A DNA stretch of 56,474 nt, taken from the NCBI GenBank assembly GCA_903853805.1, contig CAINUN010000011.1, forward strand, positions 1 through 56,474, given 5' to 3'. A program made the translations under genes and the position numbers. How positions within the stretch are numbered: the stretch's first letter is position 1; the number at the start of each line of letters is the position of its first letter. The DNA is from an uncultured Bacteroidota bacterium. Its GTDB lineage: Bacteria; Bacteroidota; Bacteroidia; Chitinophagales; Chitinophagaceae. Under the pieces are notes generated by a model. That model saw only the letters and a program-made list of their open reading frames with translations. It did no database searches and was not told the origin of the DNA. Shown in pieces: positions 44,008-53,681 of the stretch.

Positions 44008-45111
44008 TCAATGCCCATAGTCGGCATTCCAATGAATCTTATCTCCGCCATCGCCCACATCAAACAATTTATTGAGTGCAAAATTGAAACTGATTTCATT
44101 ATATGCACCGGTGACATGATAAAAACAACGTGCAAAATGAACTTGGTATTTAGGGAGGTTCACATCTACACCAAACGCAAAGCCTGCCATAGCAGGGCGG
44201 TCTTTTAGTTTCAGTTCACTACGACGAAGATGGTTGTAGCTAAAGTTGAAAGCAAGGTGTTTGCTAAGGTTCAGTTCGGCAGCTACAATGGCATGACGAA
44301 ACAGTTTGTCGAAAAAATATGATTGTGTGCTTGCAGTAGTATCGGTAGCGCCAAACAAAAGACTTGATTGCACATCCGCAGGATTATCATAGCGAACATT
44401 CCATTCATAAAGATGATGAAAAGTAGCCATCACGCGCAAAGGAGCATGTTCAAACTTCTTAGAAATACCAATTTGCAAATCGAAAGGAAGCGGCTCAGCA
44501 GATTGATTGTATTCATAACGCTTCGCCATGAAGCCCATGTTTTTTGCCACTGCGCCAATGCACAATAGCTTAGATGAATCGTAGTAAGAAATACCAACAT
44601 CGGCAAGCAGGGCAGAAGCAGAATTATCATAAAGCATAGAATGCGCCCACTTCAACGTAGCGCCGTAACGCCAATGTTCTTGGTATTGTCGAGAGGCACC
44701 AATACTGATGGCATAATCTTTAGCCGTGAAATTTCCGTATTGATTTCCTGAGGCATCAGTCAGGTCAAAGTTTCCGTAGTCGAGGTATTGAACCCCAAAT
44801 AAAATGGAAGTATTGTGCTTGGCTAAATGATAACCATAATTCAAGTTCATGATTTTGATACCTGAATAATAGTTATTGTAATCGAGCCCTAATTGATTGT
44901 GCATGCCTGCACGCATCAAAGAAGGATTTTGAAAAGCAAAAGCAATATCGTTTTCAGGATTAGCAACATTGAACCCACCAAGTGAAGAAATATGAGGTGA
45001 GTTGGCAAGTCGAAGAAACTCCATAGCAAACTGCCCGCCCACTACTTGTGCTTTTGCTTGCGAAAACAAAACAACAAACAAAAGCAGAGCAATTGATTTA
45101 GAAAAGCGCAT
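44008..45111 (-). CDS. porQ: type IX secretion system protein PorQ
   Basis: A 367-aa outer-membrane beta-barrel component of T9SS. Signal peptide about residues 1-21 (IALLLFVVLFSQAKAQ); the mature protein starts VVGGQFAMEFLRLANSPHIS, the family hallmark, with ENDIAFAFQNPSLM near residue 53. PorQ, with PorZ and others, attaches cargo at the surface. It fits the abundance of T9SS cargo in this window (genes at 3286, 14799, 38321, 40274 and 46855). It is alone on its transcript, with a long 3' region. Confidence 0.88.
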   Translation of the reverse strand: MRFSKSIALLLFVVLFSQAKAQVVGGQFAMEFLRLANSPHISSLGGFNVANPENDIAFAFQNPSLMRAGMHNQLGLDYNNYYSGIKIMNLNYGYHLAKHNTSILFGVQYLDYGNFDLTDASGNQYGNFTAKDYAISIGASRQYQEHWRYGATLKWAHSMLYDNSASALLADVGISYYDSSKLLCIGAVAKNMGFMAKRYEYNQSAEPLPFDLQIGISKKFEHAPLRVMATFHHLYEWNVRYDNPADVQSSLLFGATDTTASTQSYFFDKLFRHAIVAAELNLSKHLAFNFSYNHLRRSELKLKDRPAMAGFAFGVDVNLPKYQVHFARCFYHVTGAYNEISFNFALNKLFDVGDGGDKIHWNADYGH

Positions 45112-45154
45112 ATCCTACAAACGGATTGGAAACAGTTTTATTGCAGCGATGAAA

Positions 45155-45982
45155 TTAAAGTCCTTGTGCTTTGCGTAGTTCGGCAGCCAAATCATAACTC
45201 ACACCGGTGAAAGAGAAACCTCCATCGTGGAAAAGATTTTGCATGGTCACCATCCTTGTATAATCGCTGAACATAAGAACACAGTAATTAGCGCAATCTT
45301 CGGCTGGTGCATTACCTAAAGGCGACATCTTTTGTGCAAAACTGAAAAACTCATCAAAGCCAGAAACACCTGAACCTGCAGTGGTTGGGGTAGGAGATTG
45401 AGAAATTGTATTTACACGAACTTTTTTGCGAATGCCATAATGATATCCAAAACTACGTGCAATGCTTTCTAACAAAGACTTTGCTTCAGCCATATCATTA
45501 TAACTTGGGAAAGCGCGTTGAGCAGCAATATAACTAAGCCCTAGAACAGAACCCCATTCATTGATAAGATCTAACTTCAAAGCTGTTTGTAACACTTTGT
45601 GAAAAGAAAGAGCCGAAACGTCTAGTGTTTTGAGGAAATTATCGTAGTTGGTTTCGGTGTAGTGAATAGACTTGCGCACATTTGGCGACATGCCAATGGA
45701 ATGCAACACAAAATCAATTTTGCCACCAAAATGCTCCATTGTTTTCAAATAAAGATTTTCAAGGTCGGCAATAGACGTCGCATCAGCACCAATGACAGGC
45801 GCATTGTTACATTGTGCAGCGAGTTCGTTGATTTTTCCCATGCGCAAAGCAATAGGGGCGTTGGATAAAACAATCTCTGCTCCTTCATCTACTACACGCA
45901 AAGCAGTTTTCCAAGCAATAGAACGCTCATCGAGCGCTCCAAAAATGATTCCTTTTTTTCCTTTTAGCAATTGATGACTCAT
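45155..45982 (-). CDS. fabI: enoyl-[acyl-carrier-protein] reductase (NADH)
   Basis: Last step of each fatty acid elongation cycle: NADH reduction of enoyl-ACP. The 275-aa SDR protein begins with the NAD site KGIIFGALDERSIAW (residues 9-23) and has the FabI catalytic pair Tyr161 and Lys168 (PSYNDMAEAK), with LGLSYIAAQRAFP before it. HSIGMSPNVRK lies near residue 94. It is monocistronic, 43 bp from porQ on the same strand but probably independently transcribed. Confidence 0.95.
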   Translation of the reverse strand: MSHQLLKGKKGIIFGALDERSIAWKTALRVVDEGAEIVLSNAPIALRMGKINELAAQCNNAPVIGADATSIADLENLYLKTMEHFGGKIDFVLHSIGMSPNVRKSIHYTETNYDNFLKTLDVSALSFHKVLQTALKLDLINEWGSVLGLSYIAAQRAFPSYNDMAEAKSLLESIARSFGYHYGIRKKVRVNTISQSPTPTTAGSGVSGFDEFFSFAQKMSPLGNAPAEDCANYCVLMFSDYTRMVTMQNLFHDGGFSFTGVSYDLAAELRKAQGL

Positions 45983-46216
45983 GCTGTTTTATTTGTGGTG
46001 GTAAATGTAGAAAAAAATGAGTGTTGTACGTAATGAACCTTTAAAAACTCTTGTAATTGTTTTCAAGTTTTTTGGATTTAAGGAAATAACCTGAATGTCT
46101 GTCGTTGTGCTCAATGAAATAAAACCTCATTTGCAAGCAATTTTTTTGACGCTTTATTGAGAAAAATCAACCCTAAATATTTTAAAGTAGTGTTTTTGTA
46201 AACTAACTTGCACTTT

Positions 46217-46843
46217 ATGCAATTGATGGATGCGGTTATTAAGGGTTTGTTGCTTGGTTTATTCTTGGCGGTGTCTGTAGGTCCAACATTGTTTGCGGTT
46301 ATTCAATATAGCTTAAATCATAACTACAAAGCAGGGCTTGCATTTGTGTTGGGGGTATCCATAAGCGACATCATGTATGTTACTGTTGCCAATGTAGCTT
46401 CTCGATGGCTTGAAGCACTCAATCAATTCAAATACCAAATAGGAATTGCTGGCGCAATTATTTTGATGTTTGTTGGCGGGGCTGGCATTATTAAAAAATA
46501 TAAACCCGTTCGCCCTTCCTCAGAAAAAACAATAATTAGTGGGGGGCATTATTTTAGGATATGGCTCTCGGGTTTTATCATCAACACCATTAATCCTGGG
46601 GTTATTATCACTTGGTTGGCCGCAGTTACTGCAACAGCTACTGGCTCCACAACTACTTATCGGATTGTCCTATTCGGAACTTGTTTGGGGTTAATCCTTA
46701 GCATTGACTTTCTAAAAGTTTTTCTTGCTGATGTAATAGGTCGCAAGCTTACACCAAGACGCATCATGTATCTTCAAAAGACATCAGCAATTTGTATTTT
46801 CCTGATTGGAATTGCCCTATTGTTAGAAACTGTTTTTTCTTAG
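46217..46843 (+). CDS. LysE family amino-acid exporter-like protein
   Basis: About 208 aa with roughly six transmembrane helices, starting LMDAVIKGLLLGLFLAVSVGPT; the GP.L segment and the helix pattern match the LysE/RhtB exporters. The start is the ATG at 46217; a TTG at 46208 adds three residues. Members export basic or hydrophobic amino acids or cations. It is divergent from fabI, with no adjacent partner. The substrate is not predictable. Confidence 0.75.
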   Translation: MQLMDAVIKGLLLGLFLAVSVGPTLFAVIQYSLNHNYKAGLAFVLGVSISDIMYVTVANVASRWLEALNQFKYQIGIAGAIILMFVGGAGIIKKYKPVRPSSEKTIISGGHYFRIWLSGFIINTINPGVIITWLAAVTATATGSTTTYRIVLFGTCLGLILSIDFLKVFLADVIGRKLTPRRIMYLQKTSAICIFLIGIALLLETVFS

Positions 46844-46854
46844 CAAGGCTTTTA

Positions 46855-48423
46855 TTATTCAACAACAAATTTCCCTCTTGAAAGGATACTGTTTTCTTGG
46901 CTGATCGCTTCATAAATATAGAAGCCTTCAGCTAAATGAAATTCTGAAATTGCATTCTTCCCTTCAACCAATTTTTTTGAAAAAATGACACTGCCAGCAA
47001 CATTAAATATTGTTATGGTGCAGTTTTTTGGCACATCAATATTGATTATCCCCGATGATGGATTAGGGTATAATTTAAAATCAGATTGTTGATTTACCTC
47101 GTCAATTTTCACAGGAGAATAAGTCGAACAAATAGTCTTCACTATACCCAATGTATCTGTGTAGAAAATGTTACTCGCGAAAACAGTTCCTGTGTCGGTA
47201 CTTGTATGAACACTGTGTTGAGTAAAATATGTAGGCATCTCAGACAAGAATGTGGAGCTATCATGGCAATAACTACTTCCTTGTTGGTCCGTTTTCACTA
47301 AATAAATATTGTTGTAAAAAAAGATGTTAAAACTTCTTGACATTCCTACTATTGCAAAGCCAGTATCACTCATCTGAACAAAATCATAAAAAGCTTCATC
47401 GTTGCTGCCGCCATATGATTTTGACCACAAGATTTGACCATTGCTATCTACTTTAATTAAAAAGCCATCACTTAAAGAGGAGTCAGTATCGAATTTTGTT
47501 CCACAAATGGCTATTCCTTCATCCGGTTTTGTAAGAATGATTTTTTGAACATCTGTATGATAACCACAAGAAATCATTTTCTGCCAAACGATATGGAAAG
47601 TATCATCTACCTTGTACAGGCTAATCATTCTATGTTTCTTTCCAAGAGAATCAAATACATTAATGTGACCAGTAATTACTAAACCGCCAGAAGTTCTTTT
47701 TGTAACATCAATCACACTTTCCTCTGTAGTATCACCAATAGCATATTCCTTAATGGTATTGCCCAAGCTATCTGTATAAATAAAGTAATTGTTTACATTG
47801 GAGATTGAATTGGAATTGGATTGTCCAGCTAATAACCAACCATCTTTATACTGATCTACATAACTTAAGTCTTCTTCAAAAAATTCTCCTTTGGACTTCG
47901 ACCATAGTACGTTTCCATTCAAATCTGTTTTCAAAAGGTAAAGGTCATTATTTCCCATGCCTAATGTAGAAATATCTCCTGCAACTAAATAACCATTATT
48001 ATCTACAACAACTTTTTTTAATGAGCCCCCAAATGATTTATGCCAAATAATATTTCCAAGGCTATCTGTTTTTAAAATAAAAGAATTGGATAGAAATGTA
48101 GTCAAACTGAAGCTTTGTCCAGTCATAACAAAACCACCATCTTGTGCTTTTTTCAAATCGGTTTCCCATTCATAAACCAACGTATCTCCATAAGTTTTCT
48201 TCCAAATAACATTACCTAGACTATCAAGTTTCAATAAAAAAATATCATAGTCAGTGTTTTGATAATTCCATGACTTACCAGCGAGAACATAACCACCCTC
48301 GGTCGTTTTTAATACCGAATGTGCTTCAGCATCTTTGTCACCAATTGTTTGCTGAAACCTGAGTGTTTGAGATTTAGTTGAGAAAAAAGAAAAAAGAAAA
48401 AACAAGCTTAGAAATATTCTCAT
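46855..48423 (-). CDS. secreted beta-propeller-like T9SS cargo protein
   Basis: About 522 aa from the ATG at 48423 (MRIFLSLFFLFSFFSTKSQ), a signal peptide; a longer frame from 48444 adds seven residues. The body has six or more repeats of the type GGYVLAGKSWNYQNTDYDIFL and LDSLGNVIWKKTYG, spaced about 55 residues, which suggests a beta-propeller. The last about 80 residues (YPNPSSGIINIDVP ... KFVVE) are a type A T9SS sorting domain. Function unknown, probably adhesive or binding. Divergent from carA. Confidence 0.82.
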   Translation of the reverse strand: MRIFLSLFFLFSFFSTKSQTLRFQQTIGDKDAEAHSVLKTTEGGYVLAGKSWNYQNTDYDIFLLKLDSLGNVIWKKTYGDTLVYEWETDLKKAQDGGFVMTGQSFSLTTFLSNSFILKTDSLGNIIWHKSFGGSLKKVVVDNNGYLVAGDISTLGMGNNDLYLLKTDLNGNVLWSKSKGEFFEEDLSYVDQYKDGWLLAGQSNSNSISNVNNYFIYTDSLGNTIKEYAIGDTTEESVIDVTKRTSGGLVITGHINVFDSLGKKHRMISLYKVDDTFHIVWQKMISCGYHTDVQKIILTKPDEGIAICGTKFDTDSSLSDGFLIKVDSNGQILWSKSYGGSNDEAFYDFVQMSDTGFAIVGMSRSFNIFFYNNIYLVKTDQQGSSYCHDSSTFLSEMPTYFTQHSVHTSTDTGTVFASNIFYTDTLGIVKTICSTYSPVKIDEVNQQSDFKLYPNPSSGIINIDVPKNCTITIFNVAGSVIFSKKLVEGKNAISEFHLAEGFYIYEAISQENSILSRGKFVVE

Positions 48424-48492
48424 GATGCAAACAAAAGTAGGCATTGTTGAAAAATCTTTTCAACATCCGCCCCTCAACTTTTTTCTTTCGGT

Positions 48493-48500
48493 TATCTTTG
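48493..48500 (+). promoter_or_regulatory. -7 element for carA-tdh
   Basis: TATCTTTG at 48493-48500 is an exact match to TAnnTTTG, with the carA ATG at 48518 (about 17 bp on). No clear TTTG was found 17-23 bp upstream. Confidence 0.45.
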
Positions 48501-48517
48501 CCCGACTTTAATAAATT

Positions 48518-49630
48518 ATGTCTTCCACAATTTCTCATTCCATTGCATGGCTGTTGCTCGAGGATGGAACTCTTTTTAAAGGTAAATCTTTTGGTGCAAG
48601 CGGCACAAGCGGCGGCGAACTATGCTTCAATACTGGCATGACTGGCTATCAAGAAGTTTTTACCGACCCTTCCTATTATGGTCAAGTGCTGATTATGAAC
48701 AATGCTTATATTGGTAATTATGGCACGAAGAAAGAAGACGTAGAGTCTTCTTCCATAAAAATCAAAGCATTGGTTTGTAAAAACATTGCTCAACGTTTTA
48801 GTCGTGAGTTGGCAGATGAAAGTCTTGAAGATTATTTAAAAGCCAACAACATCGTAGCCATTTATGATGTGGATACTCGTTCGCTTGTGCAACACATCCG
48901 CAATAAAGGCGCTATGAATGCAGTTGTTACAAGCGAAAATTTTGACCTTGACAATTTGAAAGCCTCATTGGCAAAAGTTCCAGACATGAAGGGCTTAGAT
49001 CTTTCTTCTGAAGTTTCAACAAAAGAAACATATACTGTTGGCAATCCTAATTCGAAATATAGAATAGGTGTACTTGACTTTGGTGTGAAGCAAAGTATGC
49101 TTCGTTTCCTTTCAGAAAAAGATGTTTATATTAAAGTGTTTCCAGCTAGAACTACTTATGAAACCATTAAAGAGTTTCAACCACATGGTGTTTTTGTTTC
49201 TAATGGTCCTGGCGACCCTGCTTCAATGGACTATGCAGTAAATACAATTAAAGAAGTATTGGCTGATGAAAAACCATTGTTTGGAATTTGTTTGGGTCAT
49301 CAATTATTAGCAAGAGCTAATGATTTGCCAACCTTTAAAATGCACCACGGTCATCGTGGTTTGAACCATCCAGTAATCAATTTAAAAACAGGAAAATCGG
49401 AAATCACTACTCAAAATCATGGCTTTGGGGTAGAGGTAGAAGCTGCTCAAAAATCTGAAGTTGTTGAGGTGACGCACATTAATCTAAATGATGGTTCCAT
49501 TGAAGGTATTTGTGTAAAAAACAAACCAGCATTCTCTGTTCAATACCATCCTGAAAGCACACCAGGACCACATGATTCAAGATATCTTTTCGATGACTTT
49601 ATTAAACTTATAGCTCAAAACAACTTATAG
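48518..49630 (+). CDS. carA: carbamoyl-phosphate synthase small subunit
   Basis: Glutaminase subunit of carbamoyl phosphate synthase, which supplies arginine and pyrimidine synthesis. 370 aa, with the N-terminal domain (AWLLLEDGTLFKGKSFGASG), then the class I glutamine amidotransferase domain: catalytic Cys in FGICLGHQLLA (about residue 256) and His/Glu in YHPESTPGPHDS near the end. carB is not in the window, so the two subunits are encoded apart. It is followed after 4 bp by an unrelated dehydrogenase gene. Confidence 0.95.
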   Translation: MSSTISHSIAWLLLEDGTLFKGKSFGASGTSGGELCFNTGMTGYQEVFTDPSYYGQVLIMNNAYIGNYGTKKEDVESSSIKIKALVCKNIAQRFSRELADESLEDYLKANNIVAIYDVDTRSLVQHIRNKGAMNAVVTSENFDLDNLKASLAKVPDMKGLDLSSEVSTKETYTVGNPNSKYRIGVLDFGVKQSMLRFLSEKDVYIKVFPARTTYETIKEFQPHGVFVSNGPGDPASMDYAVNTIKEVLADEKPLFGICLGHQLLARANDLPTFKMHHGHRGLNHPVINLKTGKSEITTQNHGFGVEVEAAQKSEVVEVTHINLNDGSIEGICVKNKPAFSVQYHPESTPGPHDSRYLFDDFIKLIAQNNL

Positions 49631-49634
49631 AAAA

Positions 49635-50585
49635 ATGGCTCAAGAAAGAATTCTCATCATTGGCGCCTGCGGTCAAATTGGCGTTGAACTTACACTTGCC
49701 CTTCGAAACTTATATGGCAATGACAATGTGATTGCTACTGACATTCGTGGAGAGCACGAATTGCTCAAAGGTTCTGGACCTTATGAGGTATTGAATGCAA
49801 TGGATGAGCCTTCTATTCTTGACCTAGTAAGAAAAGAAAAAATCACGCAGATTTATTTATTGGCTGCTATGCTTTCTGCTACTGGCGAAAAAGACCCAAA
49901 ACGTGCTTGGATTACCAACATGCAGAGCGTTCGTCAGGTACTGGATATTGGTGTTCAAGAAAAATTGCACAAAATATATTGGCCTAGTTCTATTGCCGTT
50001 TTCGGACAATCAACACCAAGAGAAAACACACCACAACAAACCATTATTGAACCATTAACCGTTTACGGCATTAGTAAGTATGCCGGCGAATTATGGTGTC
50101 AATATTATCGTCAACGTTGGAACCTCGATGTTCGTAGTCTTCGTTATCCTGGCTTAATTTCTTGGAAATCAGAACCAGGTGGTGGAACCACAGATTATGC
50201 AGTTGAAATTTATTATGACGCACTTCGCAAAGGACGTTATACTAGCTTTCTTGACAAAGGCACTTATCTACCCATGATGTATATGGACGATGCCATTCGC
50301 GCCACCATTGAACTCATGGAAGCCCCGTCCGAACAAATCAAAACCAATATGGCTTATAATGTTTCTGCCATGAGTTTTGCACCAGAAGAAGTTGCTGCAT
50401 CAATTCAAAAGATTATTCCTGATTTTCAAATTAGTTATGCCCCTGATTTTCGGCAAAATATTGCAAACGGCTGGCCAAAAAGCATTGACGACAGTAATGC
50501 AAGAAATGATTGGGGTTGGCAACCAGATTTCGACCTTGATAAGATGACTAAAACAATGTTGAAAAACCTGAAAACGAAATTGTAA
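49635..50585 (+). CDS. SDR-type L-threonine 3-dehydrogenase
   Basis: A 316-aa NAD-dependent epimerase/dehydratase-fold enzyme. The Rossmann motif is IIGACGQIGVELTLAL (residues 7-22); the catalytic Tyr and Lys are in YGISKYAGELW (about residues 137-147). RYPGLISWKSEPGGGTTDYA resembles the GDP-mannose-epimerase-like threonine dehydrogenases, distinct from the zinc-type Tdh. Oxidises threonine to 2-amino-3-oxobutyrate. It follows carA by 4 bp in an operon. A different sugar epimerase role is possible but less likely. Confidence 0.8.
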   Translation: MAQERILIIGACGQIGVELTLALRNLYGNDNVIATDIRGEHELLKGSGPYEVLNAMDEPSILDLVRKEKITQIYLLAAMLSATGEKDPKRAWITNMQSVRQVLDIGVQEKLHKIYWPSSIAVFGQSTPRENTPQQTIIEPLTVYGISKYAGELWCQYYRQRWNLDVRSLRYPGLISWKSEPGGGTTDYAVEIYYDALRKGRYTSFLDKGTYLPMMYMDDAIRATIELMEAPSEQIKTNMAYNVSAMSFAPEEVAASIQKIIPDFQISYAPDFRQNIANGWPKSIDDSNARNDWGWQPDFDLDKMTKTMLKNLKTKL

Positions 50586-50864
50586 CCTCAATCTAAATCG
50601 TCATTCATTTCCCTTTTCAAAAAATGAACATTATTATTTGTTATCTCCTTTACTATTAGGCTTTTAATATTTGTGTCCAAGTAAAAGAAATAACACAAAA
50701 AAGTGGGGCGTATAATAGTTCGAAGGTGCATTCAAAACATTGCTGTAAACAAATGTTGTTATTATTAGGATTAGATTTTCAGGTTTTGAACTTTGCATTC
50801 CCAATTTTTTTATCAACTACTTACTTGCAGACTCACTTACTTCAAATTCACTACTTTTATCGCA

Positions 50865-51839
50865 GTGAAAAAAGTCAAGAAATATTATTATAATACCAAA
50901 ACGCTTCGGTTTGAAAAATTAGAAGTGTCTACCCAGATGAAAATATTGCGGGTATTAGGTTTTATTTCTGCTGCAATGGTTTCTGCTGCCATTATTGTAG
51001 CAATTGCATTTCGTTTTCTCGATTCTCCTAAAGAACGCATAATGCGTCAAGATCTTGCTGAAATGGAAGACCGTTATCGCTTGATGCAAGATCAACTTAG
51101 ACATATGGACGAACAGCTTATTCAACTTGAAGATAGAGATAACAGTGTTTATCGCTCCATATTTGAGGCGGCTCCCCTTCCTGATAGTATTCGTTCTGGT
51201 AAATCAGAAAAAGTAATAGATGACTACGACTTCGCCTACCATGAAACTGATGAGTTAATTGCACAACTTGGACAACAAACAAGTACATTAAAACACCGCA
51301 TTGATATGCAACAACGCTCTTATGATACACTACAAAAAATGGTACTGAGCAAAGAAAAAATGTTAGCATCAATTCCCGCCATTCAACCAATTTCAAACAA
51401 AAATTTAGAACACATCGCATCGGGATTTGGATATCGCATTGACCCCATTTACAAAACACCAAAGATGCACACAGGACTTGATTTTGCCGCAGCAATAGGT
51501 ACACCGATTTATGCCACTGCAGATGGCGTTATTCGAGAAAGCAGCTATGATGATGGTGGTTATGGCAACAACGTTATTGTGAATCATGGCTATGGATATG
51601 AAACACTATATGGACATATGGTACGAATTAAGGCAAGAGTCGGCGAAATAGTAAAGCGTGGACAAGTGCTTGGATATGTTGGTAGCACTGGCAAGAGCAC
51701 AGGTCCACATCTGCATTATGAAATCATACGTAATGGTAAAAAAATTGACCCTGTACATTATTTCTTTCACGATCTAAATGCTGCAGACTATGAGCGCATG
51801 ATTCACATGGCTGCTGTGAGTAATCAATCCTTCGACTAG
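50865..51839 (+). CDS. M23 family metallopeptidase, membrane-anchored
   Basis: A 324-aa LytM-type protein from a GTG start at 50865 (VKKVKKYYYNTKTLRFEKL, a recurrent N-terminus for this family in Bacteroidota); the reading frame continues upstream to 50793 but without sense. One transmembrane segment (about residues 33-50), then a coiled-coil-like region (RIMRQDLAEMEDRYRLM). The peptidase domain carries its zinc ligands His202 (MHTGLDFAA, HxxxD), and His282/His284 (PHLHYE). Cuts or binds peptidoglycan cross-links in the periplasm. Confidence 0.88.
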   Translation: MKKVKKYYYNTKTLRFEKLEVSTQMKILRVLGFISAAMVSAAIIVAIAFRFLDSPKERIMRQDLAEMEDRYRLMQDQLRHMDEQLIQLEDRDNSVYRSIFEAAPLPDSIRSGKSEKVIDDYDFAYHETDELIAQLGQQTSTLKHRIDMQQRSYDTLQKMVLSKEKMLASIPAIQPISNKNLEHIASGFGYRIDPIYKTPKMHTGLDFAAAIGTPIYATADGVIRESSYDDGGYGNNVIVNHGYGYETLYGHMVRIKARVGEIVKRGQVLGYVGSTGKSTGPHLHYEIIRNGKKIDPVHYFFHDLNAADYERMIHMAAVSNQSFD

Positions 51840-51845
51840 ATTTTT

Positions 51846-52142
51846 ATGACTAATCACCTTATCAACATCGGCTTTCAATTAGTGCCACTTGCCCGCACCA
51901 ATAACATTGAAATCATTGACGGCGTCATTGCCATCATTCAATCTAAAGGGTACCACTATGAAGTCAATCCATTTGAAACAGTGGTGGAATGTACATTTGA
52001 ACAAGGCACTTCTTTGATGAATGAAATCAATGAGTACTGCAATGGTCTTGATGAATTGGCTCGATTGCTTTACATCCGCATTCATGCAAAAACAGGCGAG
52101 GATATTTTAATGAGTTCAAAAACTGATAAACACCGTCAATAA
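51846..52142 (+). CDS. thiamine-binding MTH1187/YqgV-like protein
   Basis: A 98-aa protein of the DUF77 family: starts MTNHLINIGFQLVPLARTNN and carries KGYHYEVNPFETVVEC. Family members bind thiamine or its precursors. It overlaps the M23 unit closely (6-bp gap), so it is probably co-transcribed. Only the family is supported; specificity is from relatives. Confidence 0.65.
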   Translation: MTNHLINIGFQLVPLARTNNIEIIDGVIAIIQSKGYHYEVNPFETVVECTFEQGTSLMNEINEYCNGLDELARLLYIRIHAKTGEDILMSSKTDKHRQ

Positions 52143-52333
52143 AAATTTTCTTCCAACCTTAATCTGTAAAATCTGGTCTTCTAAAAGCAACGACAACGTA
52201 AACGCTCTAAAAAAATTTTGGTCAAGTGGCGGTTTTTAACGTTTTTGCATGCAAATCATTTCTTAAAAAAACAGCTGTATCGAATAGAAATTCTACCTAA
52301 CTAATACATACTCTTTGCATGGTATAACTGTAC

Positions 52334-52939
52334 ATGACAAAATTGGTAGAATATATGCAGCAATTATCCCGTCTTACGGATGCGCAATTAATAAGGTCTT
52401 ATTTGAAAGGCCACGAACAAGCATTGGAAGTATTAATCATTCGTCATAAAGACAGGATTTTCACAGCTATTGTCATGCTCGTTAAAGACAGAAATCTTGC
52501 GGAAGATTTGTTTCAAGATGCTTTTTTGAAAATCATTAAAACCATCCAAGAAAAACGATATAACGAACAAGGTAAATTCCTGCCTTGGGCTATGCGTATA
52601 GCCCGAAACCTTTGTATGGATTATTTCAGAAAGCCAAAACATGATAAAACCATTTTCATGGAAAGTGGCGAGGAAATACACGAGTTGCTTCCCTTTTCCA
52701 CAGAATCGGAAGGACATCGTTATGAAATAAATCAAACCAATACCGCAGTGCGTCAATTAGTAGAAGATTTGCCAGAAGATCTTCGAGAGGTTGTTGTGCT
52801 ACGTTTATACGCAGACTTATCTTTTAAAGAAATAGGTGATTTAACCGGCGTTAGCATCAACACAGCATTGGGTCGTATGCGCTATGCGTTAATTAATCTT
52901 AGGAAAAAGATTGAGCAAAACGAATTGGTGTTGCGCTAA
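52334..52939 (+). CDS. ECF-type RNA polymerase sigma factor
   Basis: A 201-aa sigma-70 family factor with region 2 (ALEVLIIRHKDRIFTAIVML, then NLAEDLFQDAFLKI) and region 4 helix-turn-helix (EVVVLRLYADLSFKEIGDLTG, about residues 155-175). No anti-sigma gene follows; the next gene is rsmE. A near-consensus -7 element (ATACTCTTTGC) at about 52307-52317 lies about 20 bp before its ATG. Target genes cannot be read from the sequence. Confidence 0.9.
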   Translation: MTKLVEYMQQLSRLTDAQLIRSYLKGHEQALEVLIIRHKDRIFTAIVMLVKDRNLAEDLFQDAFLKIIKTIQEKRYNEQGKFLPWAMRIARNLCMDYFRKPKHDKTIFMESGEEIHELLPFSTESEGHRYEINQTNTAVRQLVEDLPEDLREVVVLRLYADLSFKEIGDLTGVSINTALGRMRYALINLRKKIEQNELVLR

Positions 52940-52961
52940 AGTTTTGAATTAATATTGCCCT

Positions 52962-53681
52962 ATGGCACTCCCCGTTTTTTTTCAGGAAGCTGATTGGAAA
53001 TTTGGTCAGGAAATTTGGTTGCATGAAGACACAGCGAGACACGTTGTGCAAGTTTTACGCATGCAATGTAATGAGCAATTAAAATTGACCGATGGTAAGG
53101 GCAATGAATTGTTGGTCACTATTTCTGTTGCTGCGAAAAAAAAGTGCGCTGTTGTGTTGAATGAAATTGTTGTTCATCAACCAAAGAAAAACAAATTGCA
53201 CCTTGCAGTTGCTTTCACCAAAAACACAAGTCGTAATGAATGGCTGTTGGAAAAAGCAACAGAATTGGGGGTAAGTAGTATCCTACCAATCATTGTTACG
53301 CGCTCTGAAAAAGAGAAGATTCGTTATGACCGTTGGAAGAATATTTTAGTGTCGGCATTGATTCAATCTCAGCAATATTATTTACCGGAATTATGGGAAG
53401 CCGTTTCTTTAAAAGAGCTATTGAAAAGAAACAACAATATTCCTCAAAAACTAATTGCACATTGCATAGAAGGAAATGAAAAAATGCCTTTGCTTCAAAC
53501 TAAGAATAACACTGAAACCATCATGCTTATTGGACCTGAAGGTGACTTTACTAATGATGAAGTGAATCTTTGTTTAGAAAATGGTTTTCAACCTGTGGAT
53601 TTAGGAAGCCAACGCTTGAGAACTGAAACTGCAGCAATGGCTGTGTGTGCTTATTTTAATTTTGTGAATCATGAAATTTAG
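52962..53681 (+). CDS. rsmE: 16S rRNA m3U1498 methyltransferase
   Basis: SPOUT-class enzyme that methylates N3 of U1498 in 16S rRNA. 239 aa, with an N-terminal PUA-like domain (about 1-70) and the knot region with LIGPEGDFTNDEVN (about residue 190) and LGSQRLRTETAAMA (about 214-227), which bind SAM and form the dimer. Follows the sigma gene by 22 bp and overlaps the next gene by 11 bp. Confidence 0.93.
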   Translation: MALPVFFQEADWKFGQEIWLHEDTARHVVQVLRMQCNEQLKLTDGKGNELLVTISVAAKKKCAVVLNEIVVHQPKKNKLHLAVAFTKNTSRNEWLLEKATELGVSSILPIIVTRSEKEKIRYDRWKNILVSALIQSQQYYLPELWEAVSLKELLKRNNNIPQKLIAHCIEGNEKMPLLQTKNNTETIMLIGPEGDFTNDEVNLCLENGFQPVDLGSQRLRTETAAMAVCAYFNFVNHEI

